From: Caenibius sp. WL
GTDB taxonomy: Bacteria > Pseudomonadota > Alphaproteobacteria > Sphingomonadales > Sphingomonadaceae
Assembly (NCBI RefSeq): GCF_019803445.1
Contig: NZ_CP081844.1
Coordinates: 2,058,501 to 2,122,500, forward strand
DNA length: 64,000 bases
Direction: 5' to 3'
In this document: piece by piece, positions 54,321 through 63,063 of the stretch
Numbering within the stretch: the first letter of the stretch is position 1
Layout: every line of letters begins with the position of its first letter
Position numbers and translations under genes: made by a program
Notes under the pieces: model-generated
Databases searched by the model: none
Told to the model about the DNA's origin: nothing
Seen by the model: only the letters and a program-made list of their open reading frames with translations

Positions 54321-55922
54321 TCAGGCCGATGCCGCCAGCATATCGGCCGCTTTCGCTCCGATAGCGATACATGGGGCGTTGGTGTTGCCGCGCAGCGGCG
54401 TGGGCATGACCGAGGCATCGGCAACGGTCAGCCCCTCGATCCCATGGACCCGAAGATCGGGCGCAACCACGCCCATCGGATCGCGCCCGAGGCGGCAGGT
54501 CCCGGCAAAGTGGAAATCGGTGGTGACGGAATCGCGCAGGAAGGCCTCGATTTCCTCATCCGTCTTGACCGAAAGCCCCGGTGCGCGTTCCGAGCCGACA
54601 AGCGGCCCTTTGTCGTCCCGCCAGACATCGCTGGTCATGATGCTGCGGCCGAGCTTGACGCCATTGATCAGCGTTTCCATGTCGGCGCGCTTTTCCATGA
54701 AATTGAGATCGATTTCGGCTGCGTCGAGCGCGGACGCCGTGCGTGGGCGGATCGTACCCCGGCTTTCCGGTGTGATGCAGCACATGGTGATCGACAGGCC
54801 ATGACGCCGCGTGTCCCCGCCATCGAGACCGTCCGACATCAGCGGGACGAGCTGGAGCTGCAGATCAGGCGCATCGAGGCCTGGCTTCGAACGGGTGAAG
54901 ATATTACCGTCGAAATTGTGCCAGGCGCCATAGCCCTGGCGCAGGAACGCCCATTGCAGGAAAATCTTCGCCCGTTCGAAGAATGACATGCCACTGAACG
55001 TCAAAGGGCGGTCGGTGTTGTACTTGATCAGCACGGATGGATGATCGTGCAGATTGGCGCCCACGCCCGGCAGGTGGTGCTTCACCCGGATACCGGCCCG
55101 CTCCAGATCGGGGGCGTTGCCAATTCCCGACACTTGCAGCAGTTGCGGTGTCTTGAGCGCACCTGCGGCCAGAATGACTTCCTTGCCGCTGATCACGTGT
55201 TCCGCACCCTTGTGCTGGAACACGACCGCTCTGGCCCGGCCATCGATAATATCGACATGCATGGCGAGGGCCCCGGTGCGCACTTCGAGATTCTGGCGGT
55301 GCCTGACCGGGCTGAGAAACGCCTGCGAACTGGAACAGCGGACACCGTTCTTGATCGTGGCCTGCGTCCATCCCGCGCCTTCCGGATCGCCAGCGCAGAA
55401 ATCATCGGTCAGCGGAATCTGGTGTGCCTGCGCCGCCGCCATGTAGCAACGCATCAGAACATGATTGGGTAGATCGGGTGCATCCGAAACCCACAGTTCA
55501 CCATCGACCCCGTGATAGGCGTTTTCGCCCCGGGTCTGGTGCATGGTGCTGCGGAAATAGGGCAGCAGGTCCTCGAAACTCCAGCCTTCGTTACCGGCAG
55601 CGGCCCAATCGTCATAGTCCTTCTTCGCGCCACGGATGTAGAGCATCGCGTTGACACTGCTGGAACCGCCTAGAGTCTTGCCGGTGTAGAGCATGATCTC
55701 GCGGTTATTGAGGTGCTTTTGCGGCACTGTGGTGAAGTGCCAGTGGTGCCTGCCGGTCTTGAACAATTCCAGCATCCCCGCAGGCATCTTGATGAAAGGA
55801 TGCGTATCGGGTGGCCCGGCTTCGAGCAGCAGCACCTTTTTGCCCGGATCGGCGCTGAGGCGATTGGCCAGGACGCATCCGGCCGATCCGGCCCCGACGA
55901 TGATATAGTCATATTCGGCCAC
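54321..55922 (-). CDS. GMC-family FAD oxidoreductase (choline dehydrogenase-like)
   Basis: 533-residue flavin alcohol oxidoreductase. FAD motif GAGSAGCVLANRLS follows the N-terminus at residues 10-23; GKTLGGSSSVNAMLYIRG is the GMC signature 1; the C-terminal region has FHFAGTCRLG and VADASVMPTPLRGNTNAPC with the catalytic His/Asn area. GTG 55922 is chosen as start because GGGAGAA lies 8 bases upstream and it yields VAEYDYIIVGAG; an in-frame ATG at 56009 adds unrelated residues. It converges with czcA. The alcohol substrate is unknown. Confidence 0.92.
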   Translation of the reverse strand: MAEYDYIIVGAGSAGCVLANRLSADPGKKVLLLEAGPPDTHPFIKMPAGMLELFKTGRHHWHFTTVPQKHLNNREIMLYTGKTLGGSSSVNAMLYIRGAKKDYDDWAAAGNEGWSFEDLLPYFRSTMHQTRGENAYHGVDGELWVSDAPDLPNHVLMRCYMAAAQAHQIPLTDDFCAGDPEGAGWTQATIKNGVRCSSSQAFLSPVRHRQNLEVRTGALAMHVDIIDGRARAVVFQHKGAEHVISGKEVILAAGALKTPQLLQVSGIGNAPDLERAGIRVKHHLPGVGANLHDHPSVLIKYNTDRPLTFSGMSFFERAKIFLQWAFLRQGYGAWHNFDGNIFTRSKPGLDAPDLQLQLVPLMSDGLDGGDTRRHGLSITMCCITPESRGTIRPRTASALDAAEIDLNFMEKRADMETLINGVKLGRSIMTSDVWRDDKGPLVGSERAPGLSVKTDEEIEAFLRDSVTTDFHFAGTCRLGRDPMGVVAPDLRVHGIEGLTVADASVMPTPLRGNTNAPCIAIGAKAADMLAASA

Positions 55923-56102
55923 GGCTCTGTTCTCCCAATTCCGGCGATCCGGTGTGTTATGTGCTCCCGTGGGGCGACGCTGCCCGGCCCGGAAAGAGGC
56001 TAGGTGCACCGCACATCAGGACGGATCGGATATGCGAAACGCAGCGTACGGAAAAGCAGATAGGGAGGTCAATAATGCCGGATCGAAAACCGTTTCCGTT
56101 CG

Positions 56103-56609
56103 TCAGAAGCTCACCTGACCGGAATAGACCGCTTCCGCCCGCGCTTTGAGAGCATAGGCGGAATCGTCGAAAGAGCGTTTGACCCACGGGCCCGCGAACC
56201 GGAAGACGTGAATGCCGTGTTCGCCATAGAAGGTATCGGTGCTGTGATACCGGCAGGACGTGGGGCCGGTCTGTTCGATCACCTGATCGCGCCGCGCCGG
56301 ATAGGGCCAGCTTTCGTCGTAAGGGGCCGACCACGAAAGGAGCCGTTCAGGCTCGAACGCACAGATGTATTCAACCACATGGAACAGCTTGCCCGGTTCG
56401 GCATAGCTTTGCAGCACCATGTTGACCGGGGCACCCATTTCCAGCGTGGAATCCGCCCTGATGCAGGACGGATTCCATTCGTTGTAGCGTGGCAGATCGA
56501 TCAGGACTTGCCAGACCACGCTGGCGGGGGCTGCGATATCGACGGTTTCGGAGCGAACGATGGCATCGGGGTCGAACCCCATGATCGGATCGTCCGCAAC
56601 GCTGGTCAC
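56103..56609 (-). CDS. SRPBCC (START-like) domain protein
   Basis: 168-residue protein with a polyketide-cyclase/START-like hydrophobic cavity fold: VDIAAPASVVWQVLIDLPRY, then NEWNPSCIRADSTLEMGAPV, with WSAPYDESWPY and a C-terminal long helix. GTG 56609 overlaps the preceding DUF1214 stop by 4 bases (GTGA at 56606-56609), a sign of coupled translation. In-frame sequence upstream to 56873 is antisense-like and rejected. It probably binds a small hydrophobic ligand. Confidence 0.8.
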   Translation of the reverse strand: MTSVADDPIMGFDPDAIVRSETVDIAAPASVVWQVLIDLPRYNEWNPSCIRADSTLEMGAPVNMVLQSYAEPGKLFHVVEYICAFEPERLLSWSAPYDESWPYPARRDQVIEQTGPTSCRYHSTDTFYGEHGIHVFRFAGPWVKRSFDDSAYALKARAEAVYSGQVSF

Positions 56610-57709
56610 CGCCGAATATCCGCGAGCTTGACGACTTTGGCCTGTGGCAGCGGATGTTCGTTCGCGCCTGCCCAGCGCAGCAGGGCGGTGCCTTCGGTAT
56701 GCCCGGCCGGGGTGATCCAGTTGCCGAAGCCGGGATCTTCCGCCGCAACGACGATAATCAGCTTGCCATCCGGCTCGAGCTTGGCGGTGGTCTTGTTCAC
56801 CGTGCAGTTGACGAAGCGGTAATCGAGCGATTCCATCCACCAGTTGTCGAGCTGGAAATTCCAGTAATAGCATTCCGGCGGCGTTACCTCGATCACCCAG
56901 GCTTCATCCTCGGCAATCTGCCAGTAAGCATGGGCGTAGAAGATGTCGGTCGCCCCACCGCCCTTCTGGAACATGCCCTGATCGATATCGGGGAATGCGT
57001 TCGGATTTTCGCGGAACATCTTCGACCAGTCGATGAATGTGCCGACAATGCCGCGTAGGAAGCTGATCGTTTCCTTGAGACCAGCGCCCAGCGCTTCGGG
57101 GGCAAGCGGGGCGGGCATGGCAGGGCCGCCGATCCGTTCGATCTTGAACTCGCCGGGCTTTTCGGTGGCGCGGTCGAGATAGCTTTGCCGCACGATGATC
57201 ATGTTGGCATCCGGTTCGAGCCGGAGCCAGTTCTTGGGCTGCGGATTGCACGATGCGATGATCTCGGCAACGCCATTGGCATCCCATTCGATATCGCTGT
57301 CGATCAGCTTGCCCGTGGCGAGATTGGTGCCGTCTTCCTGATAGCGGAAGGCGTTGGCGAGGATGGAAAAGTAGGCCATCGTCCCGCGTTTGACAGTGAT
57401 GCGATATTCGTAATTGCCGCTGATCCGCGCGTTCCAGTACACGTTGTCCGGATTATCGGCGCCGATCTTCCCGGTGGTGTGGCTGAGTTGGTAGAAGAAA
57501 GGGAAGCTCATGTCCCGCGCTTCGATCTGCTGTTCGAGGCCGAGACGGAGGAGGCGGGTAAGGTAGCGGAACCCTTCGGCCCGGTCGATCGGGTTGGACG
57601 GATTGCCCGGATCGAGAATCATATCCCCGACATTGGCCAGTTCGGCACAGAAATCGCGCCATGCCTGCCCGTTGAGGACCGGATCGTTGTCGATGGATGC
57701 GTTGCTCAT
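56606..57709 (-). CDS. DUF1214 domain protein
   Basis: 367 residues of a DUF1214-type protein. Features include DMSFPFFYQLSHTTGKIGAD, NPDNVYWNARISGNYEYRIT and, near the C-terminus, PECYYWNFQLDNWWMESLDY, the typical YWxxQLxNxW block. No signal peptide is seen. Biochemical function is not established. It starts with ATG 57709 and is translationally coupled to the SRPBCC gene, so the two products likely act together. Confidence 0.85.
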   Translation of the reverse strand: MSNASIDNDPVLNGQAWRDFCAELANVGDMILDPGNPSNPIDRAEGFRYLTRLLRLGLEQQIEARDMSFPFFYQLSHTTGKIGADNPDNVYWNARISGNYEYRITVKRGTMAYFSILANAFRYQEDGTNLATGKLIDSDIEWDANGVAEIIASCNPQPKNWLRLEPDANMIIVRQSYLDRATEKPGEFKIERIGGPAMPAPLAPEALGAGLKETISFLRGIVGTFIDWSKMFRENPNAFPDIDQGMFQKGGGATDIFYAHAYWQIAEDEAWVIEVTPPECYYWNFQLDNWWMESLDYRFVNCTVNKTTAKLEPDGKLIIVVAAEDPGFGNWITPAGHTEGTALLRWAGANEHPLPQAKVVKLADIRR

Positions 57710-57822
57710 CGTCTTTCCTTCAAACTCGTATGCCTCTCGTGGGACGAAGCCTTACCGAAAGGGGAAAACATCGGCAATCGCAGCGCGGATGGGCGTTGCT
57801 TAATATGTGCCCGGATCGAAAA

Positions 57823-58959
57823 TCAGGCGCATTTTTGTTGTTGAAACCATGGGATCATCCGCGCGATGGCCTGTTCGATCAGCGGGGTGGCGACCGCAAA
57901 GCTGAACCGGATGAAGCGATGCCCGTCGACCGGATCGAAATCGAGGCCGGGAGCCGTGGCCACGCCCGTATCGCGAAGCAGCCGCTGGCAGAACGCAAGG
58001 CTGTCGTTCGTCAGATGGCCGATGTCGGCGTAGATGTAGAAAGCGCCATCGGGCGGTGCGATCCGTTGCAGACCCAGGTGCGGCATGGCATCCAGCAGCA
58101 GATCGCGATTGCGCGCATAAGTATGGACATGGCCATCGAGTTCTTCGCGGCAATCGAATGCGCGAAGGCCCGCGTGTTGGGCCAATGCCGGCGGGGTGAG
58201 AAACAGGTTACCCATGCGGGCACGCGCCGCGTCGAGGCAGTCGGTGGGCACGATGAGCCATCCCAATCGCCAGCCCGCCATACTGTAGTACTTCGAAAAG
58301 CTGTTGATGATCAGCGCATCGGAGGTGAATTCCAGCATCGAGTTCGCGGGAGCGGTGTAGGAAAGCCGATGATAGATTTCATCGGAGACGATCCTGATCC
58401 CGCGGTCCCGGCATAGCGTGGCGATGGCGGCCAGTTCTTCGGGCGCGATGATCGTCCCTGTGGGGTTGGCTGGGCTGGCGATGATGATCCCTTCGGGTGC
58501 GGGGTCGATCCGGGCCAGCGCGGCGGCGGAAAGCTGAAACCGTTCTGCCTGTCCGCAGGCGATTTCGACAGGTTCGAGGTACATCGCCTTGAGCGTGTTG
58601 CGATACGCGACGTATCCGGGCCGCGCCAGCGCGACCCGCGCGCCGGGTGGAAACAGTGAGGAAAGGGCAAGGACAAGCGCGGGGGAAGCGCCGCAGGTCA
58701 GCAATACCTGCTCCGGGTGGATCGTCACCCCGTGCGATTCCGCATAATAGCGCGCGATGCGCTGCTTGAGCGCGCTGCTTTCCCAATAGCCCATCGGATC
58801 GGTATCGAGAATGTGGTGGGCCGCTTCTATGGCCAGCTTCGGTGCGCCGGTGGAAGGTTGCCCGAATTCCATATGGATGATGTCACGCCCTTCGGCAGCG
58901 AGATCGTGGGCCATGCGGCTGATGGCAATGGCGTGGAACGGTTCGACCTGAGCAATCAT
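57823..58959 (-). CDS. pyridoxal-phosphate aminotransferase, class I/II
   Basis: 378-residue aminotransferase. Motifs include HMEFGQPSTGAP, the catalytic Lys in NSFSKYYSMAGWRLGW and the carboxylate-binding Arg near the C-terminus (HRFIRFSFAV). It resembles aspartate/alanine-type enzymes; the exact amino donor is uncertain. It is 113 bases upstream of the DUF1214 gene on the same strand, and divergent from the SLC13 carrier. Confidence 0.9.
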   Translation of the reverse strand: MIAQVEPFHAIAISRMAHDLAAEGRDIIHMEFGQPSTGAPKLAIEAAHHILDTDPMGYWESSALKQRIARYYAESHGVTIHPEQVLLTCGASPALVLALSSLFPPGARVALARPGYVAYRNTLKAMYLEPVEIACGQAERFQLSAAALARIDPAPEGIIIASPANPTGTIIAPEELAAIATLCRDRGIRIVSDEIYHRLSYTAPANSMLEFTSDALIINSFSKYYSMAGWRLGWLIVPTDCLDAARARMGNLFLTPPALAQHAGLRAFDCREELDGHVHTYARNRDLLLDAMPHLGLQRIAPPDGAFYIYADIGHLTNDSLAFCQRLLRDTGVATAPGLDFDPVDGHRFIRFSFAVATPLIEQAIARMIPWFQQQKCA

Positions 58960-59133
58960 GGTGCCCTGCTAGGCCGCCTGCGCGATACGGACAACGTGTG
59001 TTGAACAAGGCTGGCCCGATCACAGGAAAAATATCCGGCGGGCGCACCCGAAAATGCGCGTGACGCGTTGAACGTGCAATCGAAGCAAGTGCATGATGCA
59101 ACGGCAGAACACGGCGAGGGGACCTGAAATCCG

Positions 59134-60906
59134 ATGACGCTTCCGCAATGGTTTTCCATCGCCACGCTGGCCGGAATGATGGTTCTCTTCCTGTGGGGAA
59201 AGTTTCGATACGACATCACGGCGGTTATCGCCTTGCTGGTCGCGCTTGGCCTGGGCATCGTGAAACCTGCGGACGCCTTTTCGGGGTTCTCGGACGATAT
59301 CGTGATCATCGTGGGATCGGCGCTTGTGCTGTCGGCTGCGGTCCAGCGCTCCGGTATAATCGAGCTCGCGATGGGGTTCCTGTCGCGCCGCCTGACGCGG
59401 ATCAGTTCGCAGCTTACCGTGCTGACGGCTTCGGTGGGCGTCGCATCCGGGCTGATCAAGAATGTCGGGGCTTTGGCCATGCTGATGCCCGCGGCTTTCC
59501 AGATGGCGAAGAAAAGCGATACCAGCCCATCCATTTTCCTCATGCCAATGGCTTTCGCCTCTTTGCTTGGCGGGCTGATGACGCTGGTCGGCACATCGCC
59601 CAACATCATTGTCAGCCGTGTGCGCGAAGATCTGACGGGCGAGCCGTTCGGAATGTTCGATTATCTGCCCACCGGCCTGGGCCTGCTGATCGTTGGGCTG
59701 GTGTTTCTGCGTTTCGCCTACCGCTTGCTTCCCGGCGACAGACGCGCCGCGCCGACCATGGGGGAAGCGCTCAACATATCGGGTTATGTCACCGAAGCGA
59801 CCGTGCCCGAGAATTCGGCTGCCTGCGGCGAAACCATCGCCGATTTCCTCGAACGGCATCACAACGAAGTGGCGATCACCACTGTCCTGCGGGACGGGCG
59901 GCGCGGGGCGGTGCATCCGGGCATGGCCTTGCGGGAAGGGGATGTGCTGATCCTGAGCGGCGACCCGCACGAACTCGAACGGGTCATTTCCCGCGACAAG
60001 CTGGTTTTGACCGGCGGTGACAAGGAGAGCGGGGAGGAGGGCGATCAGGATCATATCGGTGTGATCGAAGCCGTGGTGACGACGGATTCTGTGCTGATCG
60101 GGCGCACGGCGGGGCGCCTGCTAATGCGCGAACGGTTCGGCATCCATCTGATCGCCGTGTCGCGGGCCGACGAACACTTGATGAGCAAGCCGGGGCAGGT
60201 GGTGCTGCAAGCGGGCGACGTGATCGTTTTGCAGGGGCCGCTCGAACTCCTTCCGCTGCGCCTGAAGCAATTGGGGGCCTTGCCACTGGCACAGCGCGAC
60301 ATCCGTTTGGGCATGTCGCGGCGAGGCTGGTTGCCCGTGCTCATTCTCGGTGTCGCGATGCTGGCAACAGCCACCGGGCTGGTGCCGGTGGCGACGGCGT
60401 TCTTCGCGGCGGCGGCGCTTGTCGTGATCACCGGGGCGCTGCCGGTGAACGAAGCTTATGAAGCCATAGAATGGCCGATTCTCATCATGCTGGCAGCGCT
60501 GATTCCCGTCAGCGGTTCACTCGAAAGCACGGGTGCTTCGGACGTGCTGGCAAGTGGGTTGGCTGAGCTGGCACGGTTTCTGCCCGCCTGGGGCGCGGTC
60601 GCATTGATACTGGTGGCGGCCATGATCGTGACGCCATTCCTCAACAATGCCGCGACGGTGCTGGTCATGGCGCCGATAGCGGCGGGGTTCGCCAATACGC
60701 TCGGCTATCGGCCGGAAGCGTTTCTGATCGCCACAGCAGTGGGGGCAGGGTGCGATTTCCTGACCCCTATCGGGCATCAGTGCAACACGCTGGTTTTTGG
60801 GCCGGGCGGCTACAAATTCAGCGACTATGCCCGCTTGGGCGCGCCCTTGTCGCTGCTGGTCGTGCTGGTGGGCACGCCGCTGATCCTCTTGGTTTGGCCT
60901 CTATGA
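59134..60906 (+). CDS. SLC13-family permease with TrkA-C domains
   Basis: 590-residue inner-membrane carrier of the divalent anion:Na+ type. Membrane half 1 starts LPQWFSIATLAGMMVLFLWG, contains the SALVLSAAVQRSG and GTSPNIIVSRVRED (SNT-like) motifs, and half 2 has FLNNAATVLVMAPIAAGFAN and TPIGHQCNTLVFGPGGY. Two RCK/TrkA-C regulatory domains are inserted (about residues 205-285 and 300-385). Such proteins carry sulfate, dicarboxylates or similar anions; the substrate here is not known. Confidence 0.93.
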   Translation: MTLPQWFSIATLAGMMVLFLWGKFRYDITAVIALLVALGLGIVKPADAFSGFSDDIVIIVGSALVLSAAVQRSGIIELAMGFLSRRLTRISSQLTVLTASVGVASGLIKNVGALAMLMPAAFQMAKKSDTSPSIFLMPMAFASLLGGLMTLVGTSPNIIVSRVREDLTGEPFGMFDYLPTGLGLLIVGLVFLRFAYRLLPGDRRAAPTMGEALNISGYVTEATVPENSAACGETIADFLERHHNEVAITTVLRDGRRGAVHPGMALREGDVLILSGDPHELERVISRDKLVLTGGDKESGEEGDQDHIGVIEAVVTTDSVLIGRTAGRLLMRERFGIHLIAVSRADEHLMSKPGQVVLQAGDVIVLQGPLELLPLRLKQLGALPLAQRDIRLGMSRRGWLPVLILGVAMLATATGLVPVATAFFAAAALVVITGALPVNEAYEAIEWPILIMLAALIPVSGSLESTGASDVLASGLAELARFLPAWGAVALILVAAMIVTPFLNNAATVLVMAPIAAGFANTLGYRPEAFLIATAVGAGCDFLTPIGHQCNTLVFGPGGYKFSDYARLGAPLSLLVVLVGTPLILLVWPL

Positions 60907-60911
60907 AAGCG

Positions 60912-62438
60912 TTAAAGGAAACGCGCTGCGAGAATAGCTGCGGCGATCAGGCCCGCGCCTCCCCATATCGCCCGAACGAGCCATGAAATGGCCCGGGTCT
61001 GCGCATGCAGCGCTTCCTTTGTGGATGGATCGGCAAGAGCGGGTTCCGTCAGCTTGCGCGCGGCGGCTCGGACCAGGTTCGGAGCATCGTCGCCGACCCG
61101 GGCCAGTTCCCATGCCAGCGCGCGCAAAATCGGTTGCCAATGGGCAGGGGCAAGGCGAGCTGCGGCGAGGCGCATGGCCGAACGCTTCAACGCATCCGAC
61201 AGGTCGAAACCCGGTTCTATGCGCGAAAGCACGCCGTCCATCGTCACCAGTGCCTTGAAAATCAGAATCAGGTCCGGCGGCATGGCCAGGCCCCGCTCGC
61301 GCAGCAAAGGCATGAAATCCGCGACCATGGCGCTCAGCACCAGCTTCTGCCCGCCATGGCGTGCGATCAGCCCTTCGGCCGCGGATCGGGCAGTTTCAGG
61401 TAGCGCGCGCCCACTCTGATTCGACCATGACAGCAGCACATCGGCCAGCGCATCGCTGTCGCTCGTCAGAAGCGCCTGCGTGAAGCTGATGAATTCTTCC
61501 TTCCGGCGCGGACTGACATGCCCGATCAGGCCGAGGTCCAGCAGAGCGAGGCGATTGCCCGCGATGCAGCGCAGATTGCCGGGGTGGGGATCGGCGTGGA
61601 AGCGCCCGTTGATCAGCACCATGTCGAGGACGATATCGGCTCCGAGCGAGGCGATGGCCGCCGTGTCGAGGCCCGCTTCCCGCAGCATGTCCCCGCCGAT
61701 TGGCGGCGTGCCGTCGATGTAATCCATGATCAGCACGGTCTCGGACGTGTATGACCAGTGGATCGCAGGTACGATGACGCGGGCATCCCCGTCGAAATCG
61801 GTGCGGATTAGATCGGCATTGCGCGCTTCGATGGTGAAATCGAGCTCCTGCAACAGCGCACTGGCCAACTGTGCAACCATCGCCTGGGGCTGGAAATGTC
61901 GCAGGTCGGGGCTTGCCCGTTCGGCCATGGCGGCGAGTTCGGCCAATATCCTGAGATCGGCTTCCATCTGTGGCCGTATGCCGGGGCGCCGAATCTTGAC
62001 CACAACCGCGCTGCCGTCCTGCAATTGCGCACGATGCACCTGCGCCATGGATGCGGCGGCCAGCGGTGTCGTCTCGAACGTGGCGAAGGCATCCTCCACC
62101 CGTTCGCCCAGCGCCTCTTCGAGAGCGGGGCGCAGAGCTTCGAACGGCATTGTCGGGGCATCGCTTTGCAGGCGCTCCAGTTCGGCAATCCATTCAGGGG
62201 CAAGCAGGTCCGCGCGCGTCGCCAGGATCTGTCCGAGCTTGATATAGGTCGGCCCCAGGTCCTCCAACGCCTGACGCAAGCGACGCGGCGCCGTCGATGC
62301 ATCGGATTCGCTTGTTTCGCCGCCGCCGATGCCGAGCCATGCCGCGACATAACCGAGGCCGTGACGGGAAAGGGTGGCGGAAATTTCCGCAAGGCGGACA
62401 CGGTCGCGCGCGACCATTCTCAATGTTCCGAACATCAT
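60912..62438 (-). CDS. ABC1/UbiB-family protein kinase-like
   Basis: 508 residues of the ABC1 (AarF/UbiB/ADCK) atypical kinase family, associated with ubiquinone biosynthesis or lipid homeostasis. The family KxGQ motif is in TYIKLGQILATRADL, the ATP Lys in VVVKIRRPGI, the catalytic/metal segments in DPHPGNLRC and LALLDLGLIG (DLG in place of DFG). C-terminal hydrophobic segments (VRAIWGGAGLIAAAILAARF) suggest membrane attachment. It converges on the SLC13 carrier (5-base gap). It is not the full UbiB operon context, so a quinone role is inferred. Confidence 0.9.
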   Translation of the reverse strand: MMFGTLRMVARDRVRLAEISATLSRHGLGYVAAWLGIGGGETSESDASTAPRRLRQALEDLGPTYIKLGQILATRADLLAPEWIAELERLQSDAPTMPFEALRPALEEALGERVEDAFATFETTPLAAASMAQVHRAQLQDGSAVVVKIRRPGIRPQMEADLRILAELAAMAERASPDLRHFQPQAMVAQLASALLQELDFTIEARNADLIRTDFDGDARVIVPAIHWSYTSETVLIMDYIDGTPPIGGDMLREAGLDTAAIASLGADIVLDMVLINGRFHADPHPGNLRCIAGNRLALLDLGLIGHVSPRRKEEFISFTQALLTSDSDALADVLLSWSNQSGRALPETARSAAEGLIARHGGQKLVLSAMVADFMPLLRERGLAMPPDLILIFKALVTMDGVLSRIEPGFDLSDALKRSAMRLAAARLAPAHWQPILRALAWELARVGDDAPNLVRAAARKLTEPALADPSTKEALHAQTRAISWLVRAIWGGAGLIAAAILAARFL

Positions 62439-62577
62439 GGTCAGATAGGAACCGAAACCGCAGATGGGGAGTGGCCGCTCGATGGCGTGGCCGCGTGGGC
62501 AAACAATGCGTCTGAAAAATGCTCACTCTCGCGGAATGTCACTTGTGTTCAAACCCTAACTGTGATTCTTTGGCGGC

Positions 62578-62889
62578 GTGCCGAAGTCTGAAACCTTGAT
62601 CCGATCGCCGCGCGAAAAACTGCTGCAGGGCCTTGCTCTTGCGGTGCTGCTTTTGTTGGCCGCAATGGCCTTCTTCGGGCCGAGCGGAGCATTGGCCTGG
62701 GGCGAGAATTTGAAGCTGCTGGACCAGCGCAATGCCCATATCGCGCAATTGCAGGAAGAGCGGGACGAGTTGAAGAATCGGGTTGCCCTGCTCGATCCCC
62801 GGCATGCCGATCCCGATCTGGTGGGGGAACTCCTCCGCAGCAATCTCAACGTCGCTCATCCGGATGAAGTTGTCATCACGGTGAAGTAA
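62578..62889 (+). CDS. ftsB: FtsB/DivIC-type septum formation initiator
   Basis: 103-residue bitopic division protein. A short cytoplasmic N-terminus is followed by one membrane helix (LLQGLALAVLLLLAAMAFFG) and a coiled coil (NLKLLDQRNAHIAQLQEERD), with the family closing segment LDPRHADPDLVGELLRSNLN and HPDEVVI. The frame starts with GTG 62578; no strong ribosome binding site is visible, so the start is somewhat uncertain. It is upstream of pdhA, as in other sphingomonads. Confidence 0.88.
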   Translation: MPKSETLIRSPREKLLQGLALAVLLLLAAMAFFGPSGALAWGENLKLLDQRNAHIAQLQEERDELKNRVALLDPRHADPDLVGELLRSNLNVAHPDEVVITVK

Positions 62890-63063
62890 GCGTGGGCCAC
62901 GGCAGGCCGCCGGTCTTGCCCGTTCGGCATTGCCGGTTTCAAAACTTTGTGTGGCCGTTTGGGGCTTCTGCCCGTTGCTTCCCGTGGCGGCTTGCGCCTA
63001 TATCCGGCCTTCGATGGTTCTTGGGTTGCCCGTTGGTAACCGCATGATGAGAGGACAGGAATT

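Noticed and set aside
50987-54424. Very long minus-strand open frame opposite czcA
   Set aside because: Codon-bias shadow of a high-GC gene: His/Arg/Asp-rich translation without any domain, fully overlapping a clear RND pump.
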